Origin: Cladopsammia gracilis
Taxonomy: Eukaryota; Cnidaria; Anthozoa; Scleractinia; Dendrophylliidae
Direction of reading: 5' to 3'
Assembly: GCA_022457155.1 (NCBI GenBank)
Contig: JAJGOT010000492.1
Span: 255,001 to 319,000, forward strand
DNA length: 64,000 nucleotides
Position 1 is the first letter of the stretch, and the number at the start of each line of letters is the position of its first letter. The notes beneath the pieces are model-generated. The model had not been told where the DNA came from. It ran no database searches and saw only the letters and a list, made by a program, of their open reading frames with translations. Positions 54,882 to 64,000 of the stretch are shown in pieces. A program made the position numbers and the translations under genes.

Positions 54882-54887
54882 AATAAA
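54882..54887 (+). promoter_or_regulatory. Poly(A) signal AATAAA, Ly6 copy B
   Basis: Corresponds to 5486-5491 in copy A. An earlier AATAAA-like AACAATAAAAT is at about 54627. Confidence 0.5.
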
Positions 54888-54889
54888 AA

Positions 54890-55121
54890 TGTTTAATCGA
54901 GTTCAAACGAGTCTTGGCGATAGTCAACAGCGAAATATAGCTATTTTTGATATATGGCGCATACTTAAAATTAATAAAGTTTGGTTCTCTATTGGACGAA
55001 TACTTCTGCTTCATTTTTTTAAGGTGTTCATTTATGCAACATTTAATCGCTTGTCAGCAATTTCTACAAGCTCGGCTTTCTCCTTTCATTTGAATGTCAT
55101 TGCAATAGAATTAGGCAGAAC
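54890..55121. other. Unassigned DNA
   Basis: Between the Ly6 end and the Gypsy-like element I see no supported gene. The short frame 54889-55173 has no domain. Confidence 0.4.
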
Positions 55122-55256
55122 TGTGACGATAGATTTTTCCTACTTCGGCGAGGGGATTGAAACTGGAACTTGAACGATACTTTTCCTTCTCAAGCGGGAA
55201 TGGAAACTGGAACTTGAACGATACTTTTCCGGAAACAACGACTTTTACGCGGGGAA
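55122..55256. repeat. Candidate LTR, left
   Basis: Contains GGAAACTGGAACTTGAACGA and a near-copy about 34 bp away. About six differences from the right copy. Confidence 0.55.
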
Positions 55257-55687
55257 TTTGCACTCTTTTGACCAGCGATAACGTCCCTGGGGTCGGGCAT
55301 TTGAACAGAAAAAACGATCCCCCCCCCTTCCCCCCCCCCCCCCCCCTGCAGCTTAACATTGACAGGTGCATAAAGCTAACGCTGGAAAGTTTGTCGTGAC
55401 ATTTTTCGACGCCCTCGACGAATGAAATATGTAAAGAAAATAAGCATTTTAAAACTATGCTATGAATTGGACGACTTAAAGAAACTATCTCGGTTCTATT
55501 TTTGTTTTGTTTGCTATTTTTTTTTATCTGGAATATTAATCTAACTTACTAATCTCTTGAAATGTATTGTCGCTACTAAACTTCTTAAACATGTGGTTCA
55601 TCTATAGTGATTACTCGATATGTAACTTACACCTATATAATTACTTGTTTCTGTCAATGTTCCTGGTTTTAAAGTTTATTGTGGGTG

Positions 55688-56785
55688 TTACTGCCGAAAG
55701 GCGCTATATTTATATCTACGTTTTCCTCGGATAATTCTTGAACATCTGATAACGGGTTTTCTTGGTTTAAATCTTGGAGGGGGGGGGGGGGGGGGGAAGG
55801 GGGGGGGGGCTTTATTCTCTTGAGTCAAATAATCACTGGTCCCTGTAATTGCATTTATTGAACTTCTCTGGACTTCAACCATATCCTTAGTAGGCTTGAA
55901 AAATAATCTTGATCGTTGTGGTTCATCTTCATTTCGGTAAACTATGCTCTTTGTGACTCTTTTGTTTAACTGGAATAGATAGCCTATGTTGTGACTCTGA
56001 GCTTTGGTATCTTGGTGGTTAAAGATATCTTGAACAACGGGCTTGTTGCTTTGTGCCATGGGTGTGCACGAGGCAGTGAGAAGGTACAGAACGAAGCAAA
56101 TCAATGTCAACAGAAACTGACTGAAAACCCTTCTGTTTTTCTTTTGACTTGGAGCTGCTTTGCGATTGGGCGTTAACGAGGAAGACTCTGAATCCGTTTC
56201 GGTGACTGCTCTCATGTCTTTAGAGGTCGAGGTCCGTGTTTCATAACTGAAAGATCCCATAACCGGTGAACATGTCGCACTTTTTCGTTTCTTCCTAACG
56301 TCTGCAGATATCTTAAAAGTAATGCGGTGGTTTTCTAAGTCAATCAAGGCTTGGTTTTGTTGCAAGAAATCGCAACCCAGTATGGCTTTGTACGTCAGGT
56401 TTTGCATCACATGAAAATTACAGAAATATTCGTTTACATTAAGCTTAATAGGCACGGAAATCATTCCTAACACTGGAATTCTCTCTCCACTGACTGTGTG
56501 GACGGACGGTAAAAAACCATCGGTCAACTTGGATAGGAATTGGCCATACGTTTTCTTAAGGAATTTCTCATCAAGGCGACTGAAACACCCACCGGTGTCT
56601 ACGAGGGTTTGCACTTCTTGGCCAGCGATTTTAGCCGTTGTGGTCAAGTCACTTGATTGGAGGTGTGCGCTTGCGTACGGTGGCCTTTGTTGGATTAATA
56701 TTGGGGCACTTGTTACTGTGGTGGCTGTTTCAGGATCTCCAGATCTTTTGTTGTGTTTTGGCTTTACTTGATTGGAAGGGCGCAC
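55688..56785 (-). pseudogene. Retropepsin-like protease fused to a membrane-anchored tail
   Basis: 365 codons. Residues about 55-160 form a retropepsin domain: VQTLVDTGGCFSRL (active-site DTG) and KAILGCDFLQQ (the conserved ILG-D block). In Ty3/Gypsy elements RT should follow. Here a basic linker leads to a strong membrane segment (FLLTLICFVLYLLTASC, about residues 228-244), an unrecognised 100-residue region and a proline run encoded by a G-tract. The membrane segment resembles the signal/anchor of an envelope-like frame, so I infer that pol was deleted and protease joined to a third frame. It could instead be an unrelated fusion. Confidence 0.6.
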
Positions 56786-56894
56786 CAGATCTTATCCTGG
56801 GGAGGACTGGCAATCCTTGAGCTCAGATTCTTTGGCGTTATTCACGGCTGGGGTGCCTGCGATCTGGTGTTTGATTACGTGGAGGACAATGTCT

Positions 56895-57170
56895 GCTATG
56901 GGCGTTATTTCTTCTGGGACACTTGGTAAATTGTATGTCTGGTCTCTTATAGGCTCGTTGATTACTTGGTTACCACTAACCTCAACTTCCCGTGCAGAAC
57001 GCTCGACTATTTCTATCTACTCTACTACTCTATGTATCTCGACTATCTACTATGGGCTTTATTTCTTCCGGGACACTTGGTAAATTGTACGTCTGGTCTC
57101 TTATAGGCTCATTGGTTACTTGGTTACCACTAACCTCAACTTCCTGTGTAGAACGCTTGACTATTTCCGG
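56895..57170. repeat. 155-bp-period tandem duplication in gag
   Basis: GGGACACTTGGTAAATTGTA and the next 80 bp occur at about 56917 and about 57072 with few differences. The minus-strand frame at 57030-57257 reads the second copy. Confidence 0.9.
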
Positions 57171-57305
57171 TTGCTGGTGGTTGCTAAGCGACGCTAAGAC
57201 GTGCTGCTCGGTGGTGCGCTTTTGCAAATTTACTGGACTGTGTTGTACCTTTTGCACGTGGTTTGGCTTTGTTGTACGTACTACATTGTTTTCACTGTGT
57301 TCGAA

Positions 57306-58015
57306 CCCCCGGGGGGGGGGGGGGGGGTTACTCCCATATATGAGCTATATAGGTATGTGCCTCATATAGAATAATCATGCGACATCACGTCTGCTGAACA
57401 CGTTCGACGTACTATATTAAAGAAAGAAAAAATTCGTGTCCCGAGCAGGATTCGAACCCACGTCTCCCCGTACACTAGTCGGGCGTGATATCCACTACAC
57501 CATCGGGTCACCACGCTGGATACGTGGCAACTTATTGATGTTGGTAGATAGAACGCGGCCAATCCATGGAACATTTTTTTTTTCTTTTTTTTTTTTTTTC
57601 ATAGGTATGTGCCGCTGTCAAGGGTATGGTTTTCAGGCAGTTTAGTCTGGGATAGGGTATAGTTATCAGAGATTTTTTGTCTAGAATAGGGTATCATTTT
57701 CCGCGAAACTGATCAGTTGCGTGAAGAAATTTAGTCTACACAAGGTTTACTGGCAAATAGCATTTAAAAATCGGTACGGCAGGCAGTACGGCATTTTTAC
57801 TGACCCCTGTTAACTAATAACTGTGATAGTGAACGAGTTTCTGGAAAATAGCGAGTCTGGAATAGGTCTAGGATAGGGTAGGTTTTTTCGGTGTTTAGTC
57901 TAGAATAGGGTTGCAAAATGCAGCTAAAATGGTCTAGTATAGGTTAAGGGTGTCAGAGTCCCAGCGGCACACCCCCACCCAAAAATTGGCAGAGTACCCC
58001 CCCCCCCCCCCCCGA
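57306..58015. mobile_element. G-run/C-run-ended repeat
   Basis: CCCCCGGGGG... plus GTTACTCCC on the left and GAGTACCCCC... on the right resemble the poly-C-ended MITEs at 30894 and 33294, but the interior (GTCTAGAATAGGGTA repeats) is different. It is split by the insertion at 57362-57600. Confidence 0.65.
57362..57600 (-). mobile_element. SINE-like insertion with tRNA-like core, 13-bp duplication
   Basis: ATAGGTATGTGCC flanks it at 57349-57361 and 57601-57613. The minus strand at 57438-57509 folds as a tRNA: acceptor arms pair 6 of 7, box B GGTTCGAATCC, and an AGT (threonine) anticodon by position. The poly-T run lies on the + strand next to the right duplication, upstream of the tRNA on its own strand. 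That is the reverse of a normal SINE tail. Confidence 0.75.
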
Positions 58016-58291
58016 ATGCAAAACCCTTCAAATCGCTAAAATTCGCCGTTTTCAGCTACAAGAATGACACCACACAACATTTCAGGTAAAAATACCTTTA
58101 TTTTGATCTTGTATGTAAATATTCATCGCAGTGTATTACTATATAAGTGAACCTTTTCGATATTCCCATACATTTCCTATAAATTTAAAAATACGAACAA
58201 CGGTCACATAGTTTGTGTGGGCTCCCTGTGCTCCCATCTCTTGTCCTTTGACTTGGCTGATCTTGGTTGTATGAGCCTTGGTTGCGTCGTG

Positions 58292-60680
58292 TCAGACCAC
58301 GAATCCGAGCATCGAAGTAGCGATTTTGCGACTCGATTTTGTCCAATTAAGGTCGTCCAACAAGAGGTCCTTTAGCCGTTGGATTTCACTGTGTACTTGA
58401 TTTCCACTGTAAGGACTGGCTAGGGCTGCGAATGAGGACTGACCATTTATGCTTGAAATTGGTGGCGAAGTAAACTGAACGTTCGGCGTTCCTGGGGTTC
58501 CTTTAATAGATGCGTTTAGATCAGAAAGTAGCGCGTTGTTCTGTTCGATTATGGCCATCAGTTTGCTGAGGGTGGTAAACGGGGGGGGGGGGGGGGGGGG
58601 GAGGGGGGGGGGACCGATCACGCATCACGCCGATTTTTTAAGTGAAATCACGCATCACGGAGAAAAGTTTTTAACCAATCACGCAAATAAGGAGTAATCC
58701 GGCATTACAATGGTAACAAATTAACATAGGCCTAACATTAAGCGAGAAGATCGAGTGTATATAATCTGGAATGCCACGCGGTCGAAACAAAATAGCACTG
58801 AAAAGTCCTGTTACATATTAATTACATTAACTAGTATGAATGTCTATTGTTTCCGGATTTCAGTTTTGGACCAACCACGAAGATAAAAGGTCAAGAAAAG
58901 AATAGAAAAGACAAGACAGATGTTGAATTAGACAATTTACGTTGAGTCCTTTGAGTGATAGCTTTCTTGTTTTTCAAAAAATGTCGAAAGCATTCACGTA
59001 TCACGAAAATGTAATAGCATGGATAATAAAGAGACTAGTCTCTTTATTATCCATGGTAATAGGTAAATCAAGTGTCACGCGCTTCTAAAATAGCAAATCA
59101 CGCAATACGCTACGCTATGTGGTCACGCATCACGCCGTTAATTTGGGTACAATCACGCATCACGCGGCTAATTTTGGGGCAATCACGCGTCACGTAAAAC
59201 CCCTTTGCCAACCCTCTTTGCTATCAGCGCCGAGCGCGTTTTGCGTGTTTGTGTTGGCACCTGCTGACTGTAAGGTTCAATTAATTGTTCAATTGAGTGG
59301 CAACGTTGGTTTCAGGAGAGTTGAATTTTCGACTGAGCAAGCTAACCGGGCCATCTCTTCAGCTTCACGGAAGGACTTTGGCTGCTTCAGCAAGACTGCC
59401 TTTCTAATTTCGCTTCTCAATCCTTGTACAAAATAACGTATTTTTTCAGCGACGGTGATTTTGAGACGACGGAACATATTGGTTAATTCTGTCAAGTAAG
59501 TGTCGAGTGGTTCCACGGCTCCTTGAGGGCGAGTGGACACGGCCTGCTAAGTTATCCAGCTCTGGTTATCGTTGGAGAACCGCTCTTTTAAGGCTTTACT
59601 CAAGTCACCAAACGTTGCTTTGCGATGTTCTGGGAGAGAATACAAGAAATCTTCTGGGTGTCCGGCGAGATTTAGAACTAACTCGGCCAACGCTGTAGGG
59701 CTTGCAATGTTTATTCGCCTTAATTTAAGGTAGTACTCTAGTTTGTCTAACCATCGGTGGACGTCTTCGGAATCGTACCCATGGAAAGCAGCAGGTCTAT
59801 GTCAGTGTACTTGTGGATTCAGGAATTGGCGCTTGTTCTAAAGCGCTGGTAGTCCTTTGTTGTTGGGTCTGTTGTATTTTTAGCTGGGCTTGTATGGCAG
59901 CTAACTGTTCTTGCAATTCTGGACATAAGTGAAGAAATCGGCTGCATCCATGCTGAAATTTTCGAAATCTTCTAATGGCCAGTCGCTTCCTTCGCTGGAT
60001 TCGCTACCGACTTCTGCTTCGCTTTCTTCACTAAAATTACTACTGACTTCTACTTCGTTTTCTTTACTGGAATTCCTACTGGTTTCGTCTACGGTACACT
60101 GGGGATTAAGTCAACTTTTCGCTTGTTTGTTTACGCGCGGAATTAATGCATAGAAATCTGCGGGGGAATTAATAAACGGTCGTGAAGGCTGATTACCGCT
60201 GCCCTTTGGGGCGGTGAATTCTTGGCTTGGATTGTCGTCTGAGTCACTGATATTTTCCAGTTCAAGGCCGATGTGTGCTGGACTGGATTGGTTGATCTCA
60301 CGAGGAACGGTTGGCGATAACACGGAAGAGACTGACGGGCTAATGTGGCCTTCTGATTCTGATATGGTCGGTCACGGGGAAACAATGGATTCGCTGCTAT
60401 GGTCTAAACTGATATCTACGACTTCTCGACTAGTACTATTCGCTTGATCGGGACAGGAAAATGCTGTGGAACGTCTCTGTTGAACGTCTGTCTGGGTTGA
60501 ACTAGAACTTGCTTGGATGTCGTCGCCGCTTTCTTTGTCTCGATTTTACTTGGGCGAATTTTCCCTCGTTCGTCGCGCCAAGGGGTTACTTCAATTAGGT
60601 TGACTGGACTGGCTTGGATATTCTTCCCCTTGCTCGTCTGTCCTCTTCGGAAGTCCGCTAGTACCACTTGTTCTGCCAAC
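58292..60680 (-). pseudogene. Gypsy-like Gag, interrupted
   Basis: The 59289-59540 frame has the Gypsy Gag core: GAVEPLDTYLTELTNMFRRL and YFVQGLRSEIRKAVLL. Low-complexity N-terminal parts lie in frames at 60111-60385 and 60416-60682. The C-terminal part 58292-58590 (IQRLKDLLLDDL) comes after the CACGCATCACGC-type repeat. No zinc knuckle was recognised. Several frame breaks. Confidence 0.7.
58590..59215. mobile_element. CACGCATCACGC-type repeat insertion
   Basis: Begins after a G-run (about 58581) and carries the motif ATCACGCATCACGC near both ends (58617-58690 and 59095-59200). A TAATAAAGAGACTAGTCTCT palindrome lies at about 59026-59050. Non-coding; splits the Gag frame. Confidence 0.65.
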
Positions 60681-60682
60681 AA

Positions 60683-60817
60683 TGTGACGATAGATTTTTC
60701 CTACATCGGCGAGGGAATTGAAACTGGAACTTGGACGATACTTTTCCTTCTCAAGCGGGAATGGAAACTGGAACTTGAACGATACTTTTCCGGGAACAAC
60801 GACTTTTACGCGGGGAA
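60683..60817. repeat. Candidate LTR, right
   Basis: Matches 55122-55256 from TGTGACGATAG to TTTTACGCGGGGAA. Confidence 0.55.
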
Positions 60818-60819
60818 AC

Positions 60820-61849
60820 TGCTCTGAGCAAACCACGCTTGCAGCGGAGATAAGGCTCGTCGCAACATTGGTACACGGGATCAACTAGCAAGAACTTTTC
60901 GGGACAGCAGAAAATCAGTCAGAACTTCAGCCAACGTAGTTTTATTTTGTCTCAGGATCTAACCTTGATCGTAACCAGGGGCGTAGCCAGCTTTTAGAAG
61001 AGTTGTAGGCCTGGCCATCCGGCCCGCAAGGGCCACTTCTAGGGTTTCCGGGGGCATACCCCGCCGGAAAATTTGTCGATATTGGCCCTTGAAAATGCTT
61101 TATCCTTCACTTTCTGGTGATTTTATGTGTATCTTGACAGCACCGAAATCCTGGTAACCTTGATGTTATCAGACTAATGTTTAGAAAAATGACTTACTAA
61201 CTAATGAGATTCATGCTCTTTATGATAGACATCATGAAGTGTCCCCTAGACCTAATTCTCACCTAAACACAAGCAATTCTGTCAAACATGAAGTCATATG
61301 GAAATTACAAATAATTGTGTGTAATATGAAGTGCCCAAGGTCCGAGTTACGTGCATTTCTGGACATAAGTGTAGTGCCGAGCGCACAAATGCACATGTTT
61401 CTCTATTGTTTAAGTACCTCAACGTGTACACGTTTCTGCTCACGAGGACAAAAGATCTATTTAAAATTCTAGAATACGTAGCGTTCTACATTGTTACCAG
61501 AGTTGAGTGACAACACTCCCCTTGAAAGGAACTACATTAAAAATTTATGACAACGGAAAGGACTTTGCTTCCGTAAACCTTAAGGACAAAGAAACACTGG
61601 ACTCTTTTTGATGAGTGAAAGGACATAACGACTTAAATATTCTTTCCATAAAACTTAAGCTATTGAAAACGCACGTGGCGGAGGTTAGCCGGCTGTCCGA
61701 ATGTACAAGTCTTCAGTTTGAATATATCATAAGAGAACTATCAGGCACTATTGTATAATTACTAGACTATGGTTTATGTAATATTTTAAACGAACTTTAC
61801 TTTCGACTGTTTTTAAGAACATTGGAAAAGTCTCTCGTAACAAAACTTC
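60820..61849. other. Unassigned DNA
   Basis: Includes a GGGGCGTAGCCAGC-type repeat at about 60978-61070. Otherwise no supported gene; the frame at 61239-61472 has no domain. Confidence 0.45.
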
Positions 61850-61998
61850 AGGCCCCGGTTGTTCAAAAGGTAAATAGTACTATCCACCGGATAAATCACT
61901 GTCCAGAGGATAACACAAAGGATTTTGTTAATGCTTATCCACTGTATAGTGATTTATCCGGTGGATAGCGCTATCCATCTTTTGAACAACCAGGGCCT
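61850..61998. mobile_element. Palindromic MITE
   Basis: AGGCCCCGGTTGTTCAAAAG and CTTTTGAACAACCAGGGCCT are imperfect complements. The inner CCACCGGATAAATCACT / AGTGATTTATCCGGTGG pair is exact. Confidence 0.92.
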
Positions 61999-62435
61999 GG
62001 TGACCAAGATGACACACCACGTGAACCTTCACGGATTGACCGAGGCTAGGAGCTGGGCAAGCGAAAAACTAAAACCGCAACGGATACCAAAACCGAAAAA
62101 AATGGAATTTTAAGTGTAAAACCGATCTCAAAAAATGATCATCCCACATTCCTTCACTGTAGTGTGGTATAAAAAGAAAGAAAAAAAAAATCTATCCGGC
62201 GTTTTGTTTGGTTTAAACACTAAGATGCACCGCTCACGAATTCAGTTTCGCCGAATTCCTTTTAAGAACCATTGAACAAAAGAAAACTGTTTTCTATAAA
62301 GAAGAAACATCTTCCCGAATATCTAATGGACAAAAAAAATGTAAGTATACGCGTAGGCGCGTGCGTTTGCCGACAATGTATGTATTAGTAGGTCAAAATA
62401 AAATTTTTAAAAAGCTATAATAATAAAAACTTTAT
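61999..62435. repeat. AACCG-rich repeat, third copy, then unassigned DNA
   Basis: 62010-62110 matches parts of 290-400 and the AACCG stretch at the window start. 62160-62435 shows nothing I recognise. Confidence 0.5.
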
Positions 62436-63217
62436 TGAACAAGCTTATTTGGTCCGTATTGGGGTAAATTGGTCTCGTTCTTTTTTTTTTTTTTTTTTGC
62501 AAGTTTTTGGACCTCGCTGGTCTCCCACGCAGCCGTTATGAGCGTTGCGTGACGAGACAAATAACGGCTGCGTGGAAGACTAGGACCTCGCCGAACTAGA
62601 CCAATATTTTCCCAATACGGGCCGAACAAGCTGTAGTTCAATAACAGGCGTTTTTCAATTGGATGTGGAAAGTTATTTCGCAATTGCTTTGATTTTGCAT
62701 TTCAACGCTTCCTTATTGCCTAAAACACTCGCGCCACTTTCTCAACCAATCAGAAGCGGAACCAAAACCTATCACGAGTTACTCTCACGTTTTCCCGCGC
62801 TTGGCGGTGGCTACGTGTATTTGCTTCGAGTTCTGATTGGCTCATTGGATTGTCCGCGTCTGTTGTGATTGGTCAGAGTACGACAGTCGACTGAAACTAC
62901 TCTAACTACGTCAATAAACTCATAGAAATTACCGTAGACTGCGAGCAGTCTCTTACTTTTCATTAAATCAGTCGAGCGCGATCGATCCGAGAATGACGTG
63001 AAGGCATGACATAAGAGCGGCGAGGGGCGAAGCCGCAAGCCGCGAGGAACGAGGGCGCTAGCCCAAGAAGAAAAAATAAGGAGACGCCCTTTTCCCTCCC
63101 TCGCCCCAATTCCTTCTCGTTTTTACGTCAATTTGCATAATTACAAATGTGCGTTCTCGCGCGTGGCACTGAGGAGAAAAGGGCGACAGCTCGCGGTCTA
63201 AAATTGCCGAGAATCTC

Positions 63218-63317
<100 letters not shown>

Positions 63318-63633
63318 TTTTTAACTTCACCCAAACGTCTACAGCAATATCCACACGGGTGTACAAACTTATATATTTATTTACAAAAGAATGCTTGCGG
63401 TGCAGAGGTTATAGCAGCGATCTGCAAGCAACGTCTCCTCTGCTTTTACCCCAAATACAAGGAGAGCAAACGGGAAGGAGGTCCTGCGGGATCCTTTCCC
63501 GGGGGATGGGGGTCCCTGAGAACCAATTCCTCGGTTGTTATGAAGTTGCTGAAAAAAACAGCAGCCATACATATAAAGCGGCAGCCGAGGAAAGACCTCT
63601 TTGGTAGTGGATTTTCAGTGATTTTACTGTCTT

Positions 63634-63693
63634 TTAAGCGGCTTTTCCTTTGCTTTGGGCAGCTTTCTTGGCCTTCACCATCTCGACTAACTC
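63634..63693 (-). other. Exon-like C-terminal peptide, second copy
   Basis: An acceptor ending in ATCCACAG, then ELVEMVKAKKAAQSKGKAA and a stop, as at 7241-7300. Confidence 0.35.
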
Positions 63694-64000
63694 CTGTGGA
63701 TAATTAAAAAGAAAAAGGCACTGTGTAAGCAAAACTGAGGAATGCATGAAAGGTTACTGCGTTCGCTGACCTCTGGCTCTAAAACGTTTTCTAATCAATG
63801 CAATCCAGCAGAACCCGGTTGGAGCCATTTACATGCCTGTTTTCCCGCGCTTTACACCGGTTACGTATTTTCCCGCGCTTGGCACCGCCTAAATGTTTCA
63901 CTTATATCCAGAAATGCAGGCAAGTATTGTTTAACGAGTACTTCATATTTGACAGTTGTTTGTATATATGTGACAGAATTTGTGACAGAATTTCATGCAG

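Larger units (their letters stand above)
55122..60817 (-). mobile_element. Gypsy-like element, gag-protease only
   Basis: Direct repeats of 135 bp (55122-55256 and 60683-60817) start TGTGACGATAGATTTTTCCT and bound minus-strand Gag and aspartic protease coding. I treat them as candidate short LTRs, but their right edges lack a clear CA and no target duplication was found. RT, RNase H and integrase are absent. Two repeat insertions (57306-58015 and about 58590-59215) interrupt it. Confidence 0.65.

Noticed and set aside
55991..57369. Several + strand frames opposite the protease and Gag
   Set aside because: They are shadows of the minus-strand Gypsy-like coding sequence.
57438..57509. Possible tRNA-Thr(AGT) gene on the minus strand
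   Set aside because: It folds fairly well, but it lies inside a 239-bp insert with a 13-bp target duplication and has stem mismatches, so I treat it as a retroposed element.

Overview
The window looks like transposon-rich genomic DNA from a cnidarian, most likely an anthozoan such as a stony coral. The evidence is indirect: no ribosomal or mitochondrial marker is present. The signs are AT-rich DNA with GT-AG introns, several Penelope-like retroelements (PLEs) carrying hammerhead ribozymes, BEL/Pao and Ty3/Gypsy-like elements, a tRNA-derived SINE, many palindromic MITEs and (TA)n microsatellites. I recall several of the small repeats as anthozoan-like, but I could not search for them.

Host genes are sparse. 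The only convincing ones are two paralogous Ly6/uPAR-type three-finger proteins on the + strand. One has its mature-domain exon at 4832-5169, with its signal-peptide exon apparently outside the window. The other has a signal-peptide exon at 40801-40846 joined in phase to a mature-domain exon at 54179-54525 across a 13.3-kb intron full of transposons. Their flanks are duplicated: 3.57-5.5 kb matches 46.96-48.4 kb plus 51.9-54.9 kb. Comparing the copies exposes filled and empty insertion sites for a non-LTR element (47345-48166) and a PLE (52106-53899).

Layout. 0-3.6 kb: AACCG-rich repeat, a non-LTR 3' end, and an inverted pair of minisatellites with a hammerhead motif between them. 3.6-5.5 kb: Ly6 copy A. 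5.5-15 kb: MITEs, a PLE GIY-YIG domain split by later insertions, and unrecognised DNA. 15.0-19.0 kb: a decayed BEL/Pao element (minus). 21.3-22.4 kb: a TTAA-flanked element and a SINE. 23.05-27.82 kb: a complete-ended BEL/Pao element (minus) with two LTRs, a 5-bp target duplication, a tRNA-Tyr-type primer site and gag, RT-RNase H and integrase, but no visible protease. 29.2-38.0 kb: a stack of nested insertions in which one non-LTR retrotransposon (ORF1 with an SGNH-type domain; endonuclease; RT) is broken by a poly-C-ended MITE, a PLE fragment, a 1.47-kb inverted-repeat element holding a second copy of the MITE, and a 40-bp palindrome. 38.05-40.6 kb: possible 2.5-kb DNA element with nested palindromes. 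40.8-54.5 kb: Ly6 copy B with its intron of PLEs, (TA)n tracts, a Harbinger-like MITE, a TTAA element, a non-LTR insertion and a two-copy 1.2-kb repeat. 55.1-60.8 kb: a Gypsy-like gag-protease element on the minus strand, lacking RT and integrase, itself invaded by repeats. 60.8-64 kb: MITEs and a second copy of the 6.5-7.5 kb repeat.

Nearly every coding region other than the Ly6 exons is a transposon fragment, usually frameshifted. The main biological theme is PLEs that insert repeatedly and carry type I hammerhead ribozymes. I count nine motifs, eight with a complete core by eye. One of these stands between oppositely oriented minisatellite arrays with no PLE coding sequence nearby.
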